From: Sphingomonas sp. Leaf357
GTDB lineage: Bacteria; Pseudomonadota; Alphaproteobacteria; Sphingomonadales; Sphingomonadaceae
Direction of reading: 5' to 3'
Assembly: GCF_001423845.1 (NCBI RefSeq)
Contig: NZ_LMPM01000002.1
Coordinates: 310,001 to 374,000 of the forward strand
DNA: 64,000 nt
Part shown: positions 12,219 to 20,504 of the stretch, in pieces
How positions within the stretch are numbered: the first letter of the stretch is position 1
Layout of the letters: the number at the start of each line of letters is the position of its first letter
Notes under the pieces: model-generated
The model's input: the letters and a program-made list of their open reading frames with translations, nothing else
What the model was told of the DNA's origin: nothing
The model's database searches: none
Translations under genes and position numbers: made by a program

Positions 12219-14099
12219 TCAGCCCGAAGCGGACGTCTCGGCGCGCGATGCCATCGCGGCCTGGCCGGCGTCCATCATGTCACCGATCGCCCCGATCGGG
12301 CTTGCCGTCGGCATCGCGCCCATCGCTCGGGTCAGCGCCGCCGGATCGACCTTGTCGGGATTGCCCGCCAGCAGTTCGAACGCGGCCCCGGCAGGAAGCC
12401 CCATGAACCCGCGGGCATAACGCCGATGCAGACGCTCCAGCGCATCGCTATGGCCGAGCATCGCGGAGCTGATCGCCTGACGCAGGACGATCGCCTGCCC
12501 CACCTCGGTCAACTGCCCCGGGGGCGGCAACAGTGCCGTGCCGACCGCCTCCAGGCGCGCCCAATCATGCGCCCGCCAATAGATTTCGGCGCTTATCGCG
12601 AGCCCATCCGGCACATCGTCCAGCACCGCCAGCGCCTCGCGGCTCTTGCCCAGCAACGTCAGCCCGACCGCTTCGAGCCGTCCGCGCTGCGCGGTCAGGT
12701 CGGCGGAATACGCGACATCGTCGGTTTCCCGGATCGCGCGGATCGCGGCCGCCGGATCACCGGCCAGTATGCGCAGACCGGCGATCCGGATCGACAGCGG
12801 CCCCTGCTCGACGTCGCGGGCGGTTACTAGGCGATGATCGAGCAGATCGGCGGCGCGGGCGTAGAGGCCGGCCGCCTGCAGCCGCGCGACCAGCATCTCG
12901 GCCAGGCGCAAACCCGCGATCCCGCCGGGCGCGAAATCGCGATAGTCCCAGAACAGCCCCACCGCGCGGGTCAACGGCATGGCCGAGCCGGGTGCCAGCA
13001 GTACGGCCAGCCGCGACCGGAGCCTCTCCACGAGCGGCCCGGCGTCCGCCCCGAGATCGAAATAGCGCGTCAGGATCGACCCTGCCCCCAATTCGCGGGT
13101 CGCATCCTGCGTCTGCTCGCCCAGCCGCATCGAGAGCGACAAGGCACGCCGCTCGATCGCGCCGCCGCGCCAGCCGATCAACAGGACGTCGAGCCGCTTC
13201 AGCGCTTCGGGGACCGGCAGCGTGCGCTTCGCCAGACCGTCCTCGATCGTGACCAAGGCGGCTTCCGCGCGCTCCTCCGGGCGACCCGAAAGATCGACGC
13301 GGGCGAGCCGCAACCGCCCCTCCTGCGCCAAGCCGAGCGCGAGATCGGCCTTGCCGCGCAGCACATTGGCGGTCGTGTTCTGATCCGGCAGCCTGGCGAG
13401 CAGGATCAGCGCATCCCGATGGCGACCGGAATCGGTGGCAGCGCGCGCCGCGGCCAGAATGAACGGGGTGCGCGCCGCGCCGCGCCGGGCGTTCAGGGCC
13501 GGCAGCGCACAGTTGAAATCGGCCAGCGCGGCCTGCGCCTCCCCGCGATCGGAAAGCGCCTTCATGCGCCAGAGGCAGGCTTCGGGATCGCGCGCCAAAC
13601 CGGGCTGACGCAATGCCGCGATGCCGCCGACCAGATGCCAGGCCTGGATCTGCGCGACTCCGCTCGCGCGCTGCCATGCCGGCACCAGTGCCAGATCCGG
13701 ATCGTCCGCGATCATCACGTCCAGCACGCCGATCGCATCCGCGCCACGGGCCGTGGCGATCAGGCTCTTGACGTAGAGCCAGCGCGCCGCCTGACGATCG
13801 GCGGACGCGGCGACGGCGATGGCGTGCCAGGCATCGGCATCGGGCATAGCGCGCCAAGCCTCGGACGCCGGCCCGATCGGCTGGTCGGCCAACCAGGCCG
13901 CGAACCCCGGAATGCGGGCGAAGGGCGCGGGGCCGGCCTCGGCTTGCGCCGCGCCCGGGATCGGCGGCAGGGGTGCCGGCGACGACGAAGTCGAATTCGA
14001 ATGCGCAGTCGGTACCGATTGCGGGGAAGACGGTCGCGGCGACAGGGCACCGGCGGTCGACGCTGCGGCCAGAACCGCGCTCATCACGAGCGCGATCAT
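12219..14099 (-). CDS. Exported TPR-like helical repeat protein of the flagellar region
   Basis: A 626-residue protein with a signal-like N-terminus (MIALVMSAVLAAASTAGALS) followed by a Ser/Pro-rich linker. Most of the rest is Ala/Leu/Arg-rich helical sequence with TPR-like spacing, for example AARWLYVKSLIATARGADAIGVLDVMI and ARAADLLDHRLVTARDVEQG. I do not recognise a named family. Its position between small membrane proteins and flhA/fliK/flgD suggests a flagellar or motility-accessory role in the periplasm. Its start overlaps the stop of the upstream 72-aa gene by four bases (TCAT on the plus strand, ATGA in the gene), implying translational coupling. Large frames on the plus strand (12834-14150) are shadows. 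Confidence 0.75.
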   Translation of the reverse strand: MIALVMSAVLAAASTAGALSPRPSSPQSVPTAHSNSTSSSPAPLPPIPGAAQAEAGPAPFARIPGFAAWLADQPIGPASEAWRAMPDADAWHAIAVAASADRQAARWLYVKSLIATARGADAIGVLDVMIADDPDLALVPAWQRASGVAQIQAWHLVGGIAALRQPGLARDPEACLWRMKALSDRGEAQAALADFNCALPALNARRGAARTPFILAAARAATDSGRHRDALILLARLPDQNTTANVLRGKADLALGLAQEGRLRLARVDLSGRPEERAEAALVTIEDGLAKRTLPVPEALKRLDVLLIGWRGGAIERRALSLSMRLGEQTQDATRELGAGSILTRYFDLGADAGPLVERLRSRLAVLLAPGSAMPLTRAVGLFWDYRDFAPGGIAGLRLAEMLVARLQAAGLYARAADLLDHRLVTARDVEQGPLSIRIAGLRILAGDPAAAIRAIRETDDVAYSADLTAQRGRLEAVGLTLLGKSREALAVLDDVPDGLAISAEIYWRAHDWARLEAVGTALLPPPGQLTEVGQAIVLRQAISSAMLGHSDALERLHRRYARGFMGLPAGAAFELLAGNPDKVDPAALTRAMGAMPTASPIGAIGDMMDAGQAAMASRAETSASG

Positions 14100-14314
14100 G
14101 CCGGCAGGAAGAGTTCGGTGGCCACGGCGCAGCCGATCGCTGCCAGCTGAAACAGAATGACCAGCATCATCCAGCCACCCCGCGTCGATTTGCGCGCCGC
14201 AGCCGCCGTCGCGACATCGATGATGACCGCCGGTCCATCATGACGGCGGCGGCGCTGCACGTCCGCCCCGGTTTTCAGAACCCGGACGCGTCCCGGCTTA
14301 CGATCGTGGCTCAT
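14096..14314 (-). CDS. Small single-pass membrane protein (72 aa)
   Basis: The N-terminal half is basic (MSHDRKPGRVRVLKTGADVQRRRR type). One transmembrane helix follows near the C-terminus (WMMLVILFQLAAIGCAVATELF). No family is recognised. It is coupled by ATGA overlap to the downstream repeat protein, so the two probably work together. The 112-base gap to the divergent FliL-like gene at 14427 must hold both promoters. Confidence 0.65.
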   Translation of the reverse strand: MSHDRKPGRVRVLKTGADVQRRRRHDGPAVIIDVATAAAARKSTRGGWMMLVILFQLAAIGCAVATELFLPA

Positions 14315-14426
14315 CGCGCTCCACCTTGTCCCAACTCGTCCTATTATAGGAGGGTTCGCCGACGATCCGGCGGCACGTCCGACGCCGACCCGAACATCCT
14401 CGCCCTACTGTGGAGACCCTTCGCCG

Positions 14427-14825
14427 ATGCGCCGGCCCTTGTATCTTGCCGCGACCGCGATCGCTCTCGCGCAGGGCAGCACGGCCGACGCCAGCGAAGG
14501 CGCCGCCGGGCCGGCCTTCGTGCCGATGGCGGAAATCGTCGTGCCGATCGTCGACGGCGCGCAGGCTTATGGCCGTTTGCGCATCAAACTGGTCCTGTTG
14601 GCGCATGATGCCGCATCGGTCGCGCCGATCCAGGCGCAGATGCCGGCGATGCGAGAGACCGCGCTGATCGCCGCGGCCGAGTTCGCCCGGCTCCACGCAT
14701 CGCCGTTCGCGCCGATCGATGCCCGTCGTCTGGCGCAGGCAATCTCGACCGCGATGATCGCGCAGGGCAAAGACCACCTCTTCACGCGCGTATTGCTGGT
14801 CGGCGTGTTCGCCGAGCGGAGCTGA
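14427..14825 (+). CDS. FliL-like secreted/periplasmic protein (132 aa)
   Basis: The signal peptide (MRRPLYLAATAIALAQGSTADA) is followed by a domain with alternating strands and helices: FVPMAEIVVPIVDGAQAYG, RLRIKLVLLAHD, then a long helix with LARLHASPFAPIDARR-type residues, ending HLFTRVLLVGVFAERS. The beta-helix-beta order and C-terminal strand resemble the periplasmic domain of FliL-type stator-associated proteins, although the usual N-terminal membrane anchor is replaced by a cleavable-looking signal. The flagellar neighbourhood supports this, but the assignment is tentative. Confidence 0.55.
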   Translation: MRRPLYLAATAIALAQGSTADASEGAAGPAFVPMAEIVVPIVDGAQAYGRLRIKLVLLAHDAASVAPIQAQMPAMRETALIAAAEFARLHASPFAPIDARRLAQAISTAMIAQGKDHLFTRVLLVGVFAERS

Positions 14826-14881
14826 GCCGAGCGATCGCCCTGTCTCGACCGACCAAACCGAGCCGTCGCGGCCCGCAGGGT

Positions 14882-15205
14882 TCAGCGCGCGATGGCCATC
14901 CGGTCGCGCAACGTCTGGGCCGCCGGCAGCATGTCGGCGGACTGCACCGCTTTCCCGTCCAACTGGGCAACGGTGATCGTGGTCGCCTCGATCGCGCCGC
15001 TGCGGCGCGCGATCGTATCGAACAACATCGCGGCACAGGCCGCAGCGTCCGGATCGTCGCGCGGACCGAGCGTTTCCACGATCTCCTCCTCCGTCATCGC
15101 GTGCACGGTGGCGGACTCCAGTGCGGCGGCATCCCAGAGACACGCCATGTCGGCCAGCGTGAGTTCGAACAGCACACGCACTTTCCCATCCTGATCGTGG
15201 ATCAT
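14882..15205 (-). CDS. Conserved-looking hypothetical protein (107 aa)
   Basis: A soluble acidic protein starting MIHDQDGKVRVLFELTLADM, with a helical N-terminal half (ADMACLWDAAALESATVHAM, EEEIVETLGP) and a C-terminal half predicted as mixed helix and strand (GAIEATTITVAQLDGKAVQ). I chose ATG 15205, preceded by a purine-rich GGGGGG run; ATG 15262 or TTG 15268 would add about 20 residues (MANAHVLGRYGPILLGGQ). Coding character is good across both. It has no recognisable family. It converges on the FliL-like gene. Confidence 0.55.
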   Translation of the reverse strand: MIHDQDGKVRVLFELTLADMACLWDAAALESATVHAMTEEEIVETLGPRDDPDAAACAAMLFDTIARRSGAIEATTITVAQLDGKAVQSADMLPAAQTLRDRMAIAR

Positions 15206-15357
15206 GTTTTGCCCCCCGAGCAAAATGGGGCCATAACGGCCCAGTACGTGTGCATTTGCCATCAGCAAGGCACACCAGTATTTTCAGGAGAATTGATATA
15301 TGTCATAACGAAATGATCATTTCTTTATATTTCACCGCCATGTCCATCATCGTAGAC

Positions 15358-15507
15358 TCAGGACGGAAAGCCGTGTGGCCGAGCCTTGTTTTTCAGGATT
15401 TCGAGCGCGTTGTTGACGTGGATCGCCGCCTCGTCCTTCCCGGCCCGATCGAGTTGGGCGAGCGCGCGTGCCAGCAGCCAGTGCGTGAGTTTTTCCGGAG
15501 CTGACAA
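15358..15507 (-). CDS. Small helical protein with TTG start (49 aa)
   Basis: A frame too short for most callers: TTG at 15507-15505 with AGGAA seven bases upstream encodes LSAPEKLTHWLLARALAQL-type sequence, then DRAGKDEAAIHVNNALEILK, ending ARPHGFPS. The sequence is two amphipathic helices like a single TPR hairpin, with typical high-G+C third positions. The competing 83-codon frame on the same strand has Arg/Pro-rich shadow composition. Function unknown; it neighbours the flagellar genes. Confidence 0.5.
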   Translation of the reverse strand: MSAPEKLTHWLLARALAQLDRAGKDEAAIHVNNALEILKNKARPHGFPS

Positions 15508-15908
15508 CGAAATTCCTATCACAATCAACTCCGCCGCACCGACAAGGTGCTAAGATCGAACGAGCGATATCGATGCCAAAAGATATCGGACCGACCAAAG
15601 AGGCTTGGGCGTCGTGAAAAGCATACGGACAAAAGTCTGCGAGCGAAGACGTGCAGTAGGCTGCAAGTCATATACATTGGTATATCATATGACATGATGC
15701 ACGAGATGTTCACGGACCTTTGCCAATCGATCGACCGGCAGGCGCGGCGTGATCGCCAGCCTGTTCCAAGCATGAAATTCGTACCGGTCTTTCTTTGCGG
15801 AGAGGACGCCGTCGATCAGCGTCCAGGCCGGCGAGCCAGTCTCACCACACCATACTTCACGGCGACGATCTCGCCGCGCACCGACATCAAGGCTCAGGAT
15901 ATAGCGAC
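15508..15908. other. A+T-richer intergenic region upstream of the receiver-FlhA gene
   Basis: About 400 bases with lower G+C than the flanks and no convincing gene. It contains a TATA-rich stretch around 15669-15695 (ATATACATTGGTATATCATATGAC) that could hold a promoter. Short frames at 15547-15921 and 15525-15773 lack coding features. Confidence 0.45.
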
Positions 15909-18125
15909 ATGCCGATACTAGGCCGCGTGATCGTCGTGGATGACGATATCGACATGCGTACCGCCGTGGTCGACCTGCTGTCGTCTGCTGGCCACGAGGT
16001 TCGCGCGTTCGGCACGGCCGAGCGCGGACGCGACGCCGCGCTGCTCGATCCGCCGCATTGCTTCGTGCTGGATATCCGCATGCCCGGAATGGGCGGGCTG
16101 GCGTTGCAACGCGAACTCGCGCACCTCGGCATGCTGATCCTGCCGATGCCGGGCTGGATGCTCGATCTCGGCCTGGCCCTGTCGATCACGCTGTCGGTGA
16201 TGATCCTGATGACGGCGCTGTTCATCGAAAAACCGCTGCAGCTGTCCGCCTTTCCGACGATCCTGCTGATCTCCACGATGCTGCGGCTCGGCCTGAACCT
16301 CGCCTCGACCCGACTGATCCTGGGCCATGGGCATGAGGGACCGGAGGCGGCCGGCGGCGTGATCGCGGCGTTCGGCGAATTCCTGATCGGTGGCGATACC
16401 GTCATCGGCCTGACGATCTTCGCGATCCTGATCGTCATCAACTTCGTCGTCATCACCAAGGGCGCGGGCCGCATCGCCGAAGTCGCGGCGCGCTTCAGCC
16501 TCGATTCCATGCCCGGCAAGCAGATGGCGATCGATGCCGATCTGAGCGCCGGCACGATCGACGAGACCCAGGCCAAGGCACGCCGCGCCGACGTGGAGGC
16601 GGAAAGCGGCTTTTACGGCGCGATGGACGGTGCCTCCAAGTTCGTGAAGGGCGACGCGGTCGCCGCCTTGCTCATCACCGCGATCAACGTCCTGGTCGGG
16701 CTCATCATCGGCGTCGCCGAACACGGCGTGCCGTTCGCCGAAGCGTTCCACACCTATACCCTGCTGACCGTCGGCGACGGCATGGTCAGCCAGATTCCGG
16801 CGCTGATCGTATCGACCGCCGCCGGCCTGATGGTCTCCAAGGGCGGGGTTGCCGGCAAGACGGGCGCGGCGCTGGGCGAACAGCTCGGCCGTTATCCCAA
16901 GGCGTTCGGCATGGTGTCCGCGCTGATGGGCGCGCTGGCGCTGCTGCCGGGGCTGCCCTTCTGGCCGTTCGCGATCTTCGCCGGGCTCAGCGGCTGGACC
17001 GCCTGGCATCTGAGCAAGACCGCCGCCGCGAAGATCGCCAAGACCGCCGCCGACGAGGCGATGGCCGTCGCCGCCGAGCCTGTCGCCGAGGAGCCGATCT
17101 CCCGCACGCTCGCGATCGACGCGATCCGGATCGAGATCGGCTACGGCTTGCTGCCGATCATCAACGATGCGCAGCGCGAGCCTCGCCTCGACGATCAGGT
17201 CCGCGCGCTGCGCCGCCAGATGGCGACCGATTACGGCTTCGTGCTGCCCTCGGTGCGGATCATCGACAATATGGGGCTGAAGCCGAGCGAGTATGTCGTG
17301 TTCGTCAAGGAGACCGAGGCGGCGCGCGGCGAGATCCGGCTCGATCGCCTGCTCGTCATCAATCCCGAAGGCGGCCCGCTCGCGCTGCCGGGCGAGGAGA
17401 CGCGCGAGCCGGTGTTCAACCTGCCCGCTCTGTGGATCGACCGCGAACTGCGCGACGAGGCCGGCTTGCGCGGCCTCACCGTGGTCGATTGTGGGACGAT
17501 CATCACCACGCACCTGACCGAATTGGTGAAGGACAATATCGCCGATTTCCTGAGCTATACCGAGACGCAGAAATTGCTGAACGAGGTGCACAAGGATTCG
17601 GAAAAGCTCGTCGCGGACATCATCCCGGCCAAGATCAGCGTCTCGGGCGTGCAGCGCATCCTGCAGAACCTGCTGTCCGAAGGCATCTCGATCCGCGACG
17701 TGCCGACGATCCTGGAGGGCATCGCGGAGGCGGCACCGCTGACGCACAGCCTGACGCAGATCACCGAGCACGTCCGCGGTCGCCTCGCGCGGCAGATCTC
17801 CGCCCAGCAGGCGCGCGACGGCGCGATCCCGATCATCACCCTGTCGGGCGCGTGGGACGAGGCGTTCGCGAACAGCATTGTCGGCGAAGGCGAGGACCGG
17901 CAGCTGGCGATGGCACCTTCCGCCCTGCAAAGCTTCCTCGCGGCGGTGCGCGACACGCTCGACCGGCTGGCGGGCGAGGGCGAAATCCCCTGCCTGCTCA
18001 CCAATCCCTCGATCCGTCCGTTCGTCCGCTCGATCATCGAACGCGTGCGTCCGGCGACGGTGGTGCTGTCGCAGAACGAAATCCATGCCCGCGCGCGCAT
18101 TCGCTCGCTCGGCACGATCGGCTGA
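15909..18125 (+). CDS. flhA: Chimeric protein: truncated FixJ-type receiver fused to flagellar export gate protein FlhA
   Basis: A 738-residue frame of two parts. Residues 1 to about 72 are the first half of a response-regulator receiver: acidic pocket VVDDD (9-13) and phospho-acceptor Asp55 in FVLDIRMPGMGG. The chain then runs straight into FlhA at about residue 75 (LILPMPGWMLDLGLALS...). The receiver lacks its last two strands and the conserved Thr/Ser and Lys, plus any output domain. FlhA lacks its N-terminus and most of transmembrane helix 1. The rest of FlhA looks intact: LSAFPTILLISTMLRLGLNLASTRLIL, the FHIPEP-equivalent region, ITKGAGRIAEVAARFSLDSMPGKQMAID, and the full cytoplasmic domain ending RSLGTIG. 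FlhA is the core of the flagellar type III export gate. The ATG at 15909 has AGGAT upstream. It may be non-functional in export. Confidence 0.85.
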   Translation: MPILGRVIVVDDDIDMRTAVVDLLSSAGHEVRAFGTAERGRDAALLDPPHCFVLDIRMPGMGGLALQRELAHLGMLILPMPGWMLDLGLALSITLSVMILMTALFIEKPLQLSAFPTILLISTMLRLGLNLASTRLILGHGHEGPEAAGGVIAAFGEFLIGGDTVIGLTIFAILIVINFVVITKGAGRIAEVAARFSLDSMPGKQMAIDADLSAGTIDETQAKARRADVEAESGFYGAMDGASKFVKGDAVAALLITAINVLVGLIIGVAEHGVPFAEAFHTYTLLTVGDGMVSQIPALIVSTAAGLMVSKGGVAGKTGAALGEQLGRYPKAFGMVSALMGALALLPGLPFWPFAIFAGLSGWTAWHLSKTAAAKIAKTAADEAMAVAAEPVAEEPISRTLAIDAIRIEIGYGLLPIINDAQREPRLDDQVRALRRQMATDYGFVLPSVRIIDNMGLKPSEYVVFVKETEAARGEIRLDRLLVINPEGGPLALPGEETREPVFNLPALWIDRELRDEAGLRGLTVVDCGTIITTHLTELVKDNIADFLSYTETQKLLNEVHKDSEKLVADIIPAKISVSGVQRILQNLLSEGISIRDVPTILEGIAEAAPLTHSLTQITEHVRGRLARQISAQQARDGAIPIITLSGAWDEAFANSIVGEGEDRQLAMAPSALQSFLAAVRDTLDRLAGEGEIPCLLTNPSIRPFVRSIIERVRPATVVLSQNEIHARARIRSLGTIG

Positions 18126-18185
18126 TCCCGCCATCGCCTATAATGCAACGGCATGCCTTTGCGCATTCGCCCGGAAAGGAACTGC

Positions 18186-19730
18186 ATGACCTCGGTCGCC
18201 GCCAGCATGTTCGCGTCGTACACGACATCGCCTTCACCCGGCGGCGGTGACGTGGGCGCGCAGCCTGACACGGACGCGTTCGGTGCCATGGTCGGCGTCG
18301 CCGCGACCGCACCATCCGGCGCGACCGCCGTGCCGACGAGCGAGGGAAAGCTGCCGTTCACGGCACTGGCCTCCCTGCTCGCCACGGCGGCGGTCGAGCC
18401 GGCTGTAGCAGCCGAGATGTCCGCCCCGGCCCCGACCGCACCAGCCTCGATCGTCGCGCCGGACGTTTCGGCCGTGTCGACGCCGCTCACCCGTCCGGAT
18501 CCCGAGCCCAATATCCTCGTCGTTCAGCCGGCGACCAGTTCCGCAGTCGCCAGCGCGAAGCCGCCGATCATCGCGGAGGCACCCGATATGCCGCCGACCG
18601 TCTGTCCAGCCGCGCCCGACGCTCCGACCGAACCGAAAGGCGCGAGCAAGGAGGTGCCGCTGCCACCAGCGCAGCCGCTGCCCGGCAACCGCAAACCCGA
18701 AACTCCGCCGATCATCAGCACGCTCGCGCCACCCGCACCGTCGCCGGATCCGATCGGCGATGCCACCGCGCACGCGGCGGAACAGGCCAAAGAGCAGAAA
18801 TCGCAAGCCCTCGAGCCCCAGACCGACGCGCCGAAGGTGGAGCAGGCGGCGGACGATGTGCCGCCGCCGACCAAGCCCGACCTGCCCGCGATCCTCGTCC
18901 TCCCCGCCAGCGTCATCGCCCCCGTCGCACCTGCCGCGCCCACGCCAGTGGCGGACCAGCCGGCGTCCGCCCTCGACACAAGGACCGAAGCGACCTCCCC
19001 CGCCCGTACTTTCGGTCCAGACCTTACGCGCACCGCCGGCCCGACCGCGTTGGTCCGCGAGCAGGTGGTCCCGGTGCAAGCTCGTGACGGCAGGTCCGAT
19101 CCCAACCAGGGCGAAGACAAACCGTCCCCGTCGCGGCATGCCGCGCTCTCCGGCAAGGCCGCCGAGAGCGCGGCCGTGCGTGAGGCGACACCGCCCTTCA
19201 CACCGGCCACGCCCGTTCCGGCCGCCACGCCGCCCGCCACCGCCGAGATCGCCAAGGCCCCCATCGCCACGATCGCCGCCCAACCGGGACGGATCGGCCA
19301 GGAACTGGGTATCGCCATCGCCCATCATGTCGCCGGCGGAAACGCCGCGACCGGCGGGGGCGAGACGATCACGCTACGGCTCAACCCGGTCGATATGGGC
19401 CGGATCGAGGTGAAGCTGTCGTTCGACGATAGCGGCACGCTGCGCGCGGTGGTTTCGGCGGACAATCCCGTCGCGCTCGACATGCTGCGCCGCGACGGTG
19501 CCGATCTCGGCCGCGCATTGACAGATGCCGGGGTCCGCGCCGACGCCCAGACCTTGCGTTTCGACACGCGGTCCGGCGGGGGTCAGCATGGCGGCCATAG
19601 CGGTCGCCCGGGCGACGACACTCCGCAATGGCAGCGCCAGTCGAACGACGCCGTTGCCGACACCACCGACGACATCATCGCCCCCTATCGTCCGCTGCGC
19701 ACCCGCGGCGGGATCGACATGGTCGCCTGA
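18186..19730 (+). CDS. fliK: Flagellar hook-length control protein FliK
   Basis: A 514-residue molecular ruler/substrate-specificity protein for the flagellar export apparatus. Residues 1 to about 370 are a low-complexity, Pro/Ala/Thr-rich region typical of FliK rulers. The C-terminal FliK_C domain is clear: ETITLRLNPVDMGRIEVKL, SFDDSGTLRAVVSADNPVA, LDMLRRDGADLGRALTDAGV. A short Gly/His-rich tail follows (SGGGQHGGHSGRPG). The start at 18186 (MTSVAASMF) is chosen for GGAAAGGA five bases upstream; an in-frame ATG at 18153 has no SD. A TATAAT sequence at about 18140 could be a -10 element. It lies 60 bases after flhA and 10 bases before flgD. Confidence 0.9.
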   Translation: MTSVAASMFASYTTSPSPGGGDVGAQPDTDAFGAMVGVAATAPSGATAVPTSEGKLPFTALASLLATAAVEPAVAAEMSAPAPTAPASIVAPDVSAVSTPLTRPDPEPNILVVQPATSSAVASAKPPIIAEAPDMPPTVCPAAPDAPTEPKGASKEVPLPPAQPLPGNRKPETPPIISTLAPPAPSPDPIGDATAHAAEQAKEQKSQALEPQTDAPKVEQAADDVPPPTKPDLPAILVLPASVIAPVAPAAPTPVADQPASALDTRTEATSPARTFGPDLTRTAGPTALVREQVVPVQARDGRSDPNQGEDKPSPSRHAALSGKAAESAAVREATPPFTPATPVPAATPPATAEIAKAPIATIAAQPGRIGQELGIAIAHHVAGGNAATGGGETITLRLNPVDMGRIEVKLSFDDSGTLRAVVSADNPVALDMLRRDGADLGRALTDAGVRADAQTLRFDTRSGGGQHGGHSGRPGDDTPQWQRQSNDAVADTTDDIIAPYRPLRTRGGIDMVA

Positions 19731-19740
19731 GGAGACTGAC

Positions 19741-20412
19741 ATGGCCACGACCACAGCAACCACCACCACCTCCGCCTCCGCCGCCACCGCCACGTCCGCC
19801 AGCAGCGTCGCGCAGAAGCAGACCGCGGTCGATTTCGACCTGTTCCTGAAGCTGCTGACGACGCAGATGCAGAATCAGGATCCGTTGAAGCCGATGGATT
19901 CGACCGAATATACGCAGCAGCTCGCGCAATTCACCCAGGTGCAGCAGACGGTGAAGCAGTCCGGCACGCTGGACGATATCCTCGCCCAGCTGACCACGCA
20001 GAACGTCGCGCAGGCCTCAAGCTTCATCGGCAAGACCGCGCAGTTCGATTCGGCCATCGCCGGCCTATCCGCCGACAAGCCGGCGCAGTGGAACTACAGC
20101 GCGAGCGCCCCAATCACCGGGCTGACCGCCACGATCACCGATGCGACCGGGCGCACGGTCGCCACCAGCACGATCACGCCCGACCAGACGGGCGATTTCA
20201 GCTGGGACGGCAAGCTGGCGAACGGCACGCAGGCCGCGGACGGTGCCTATACGCTCGCGTTGAGCGGAACGACCGAAAGCGGTGCCACCGTGCCGATCGC
20301 GATCACCACCAGCGGCCGGGTCGACGAGGTGATCGGCGGCAGCGGATCGGTCACGCTCGGCGTCAACGGCGTGCAGATTCCGATGGCCAAGCTGCTCAAA
20401 TTGCAGGGTTGA
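19741..20412 (+). CDS. flgD: Flagellar hook assembly (capping) protein FlgD
   Basis: A 223-residue hook-cap scaffold. After a Thr/Ala/Ser-rich start (MATTTATTTT), the conserved FlgD N-terminal block follows: DFDLFLKLLTTQMQNQDPLKP, then STEYTQQLAQFTQVQQ. The C-terminal half carries the FlgD Ig-like/Tudor-like domain, with a typical WDGKLANGTQAADGAYTL motif. The ATG at 19741 follows GAGGAGACTGAC, a good SD. A longer frame opening at 19525 overlaps fliK and is rejected. In most alphaproteobacteria flgE follows flgD; here an unrelated peptidase gene comes next. Confidence 0.95.
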   Translation: MATTTATTTTSASAATATSASSVAQKQTAVDFDLFLKLLTTQMQNQDPLKPMDSTEYTQQLAQFTQVQQTVKQSGTLDDILAQLTTQNVAQASSFIGKTAQFDSAIAGLSADKPAQWNYSASAPITGLTATITDATGRTVATSTITPDQTGDFSWDGKLANGTQAADGAYTLALSGTTESGATVPIAITTSGRVDEVIGGSGSVTLGVNGVQIPMAKLLKLQG

Positions 20413-20504
20413 GCATGTTCGGCGCGGCTTCGCGATCAGACAAGCGATTGCCGTAGCCCGCCCACGCGCATATCGCATCGGACGATCATGAAAGAGGTTT
20501 TCCG

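Noticed and set aside
15300..15308. AGGAG followed by ATG TCA TAA (two-codon minigene)
   Set aside because: Good SD but likely coincidence; no downstream coupled gene.
15918..18134. 738-codon open frame on the minus strand over flhA
   Set aside because: Arg/Asp/Gln-rich shadow of high-G+C coding DNA; no start signal or domain.
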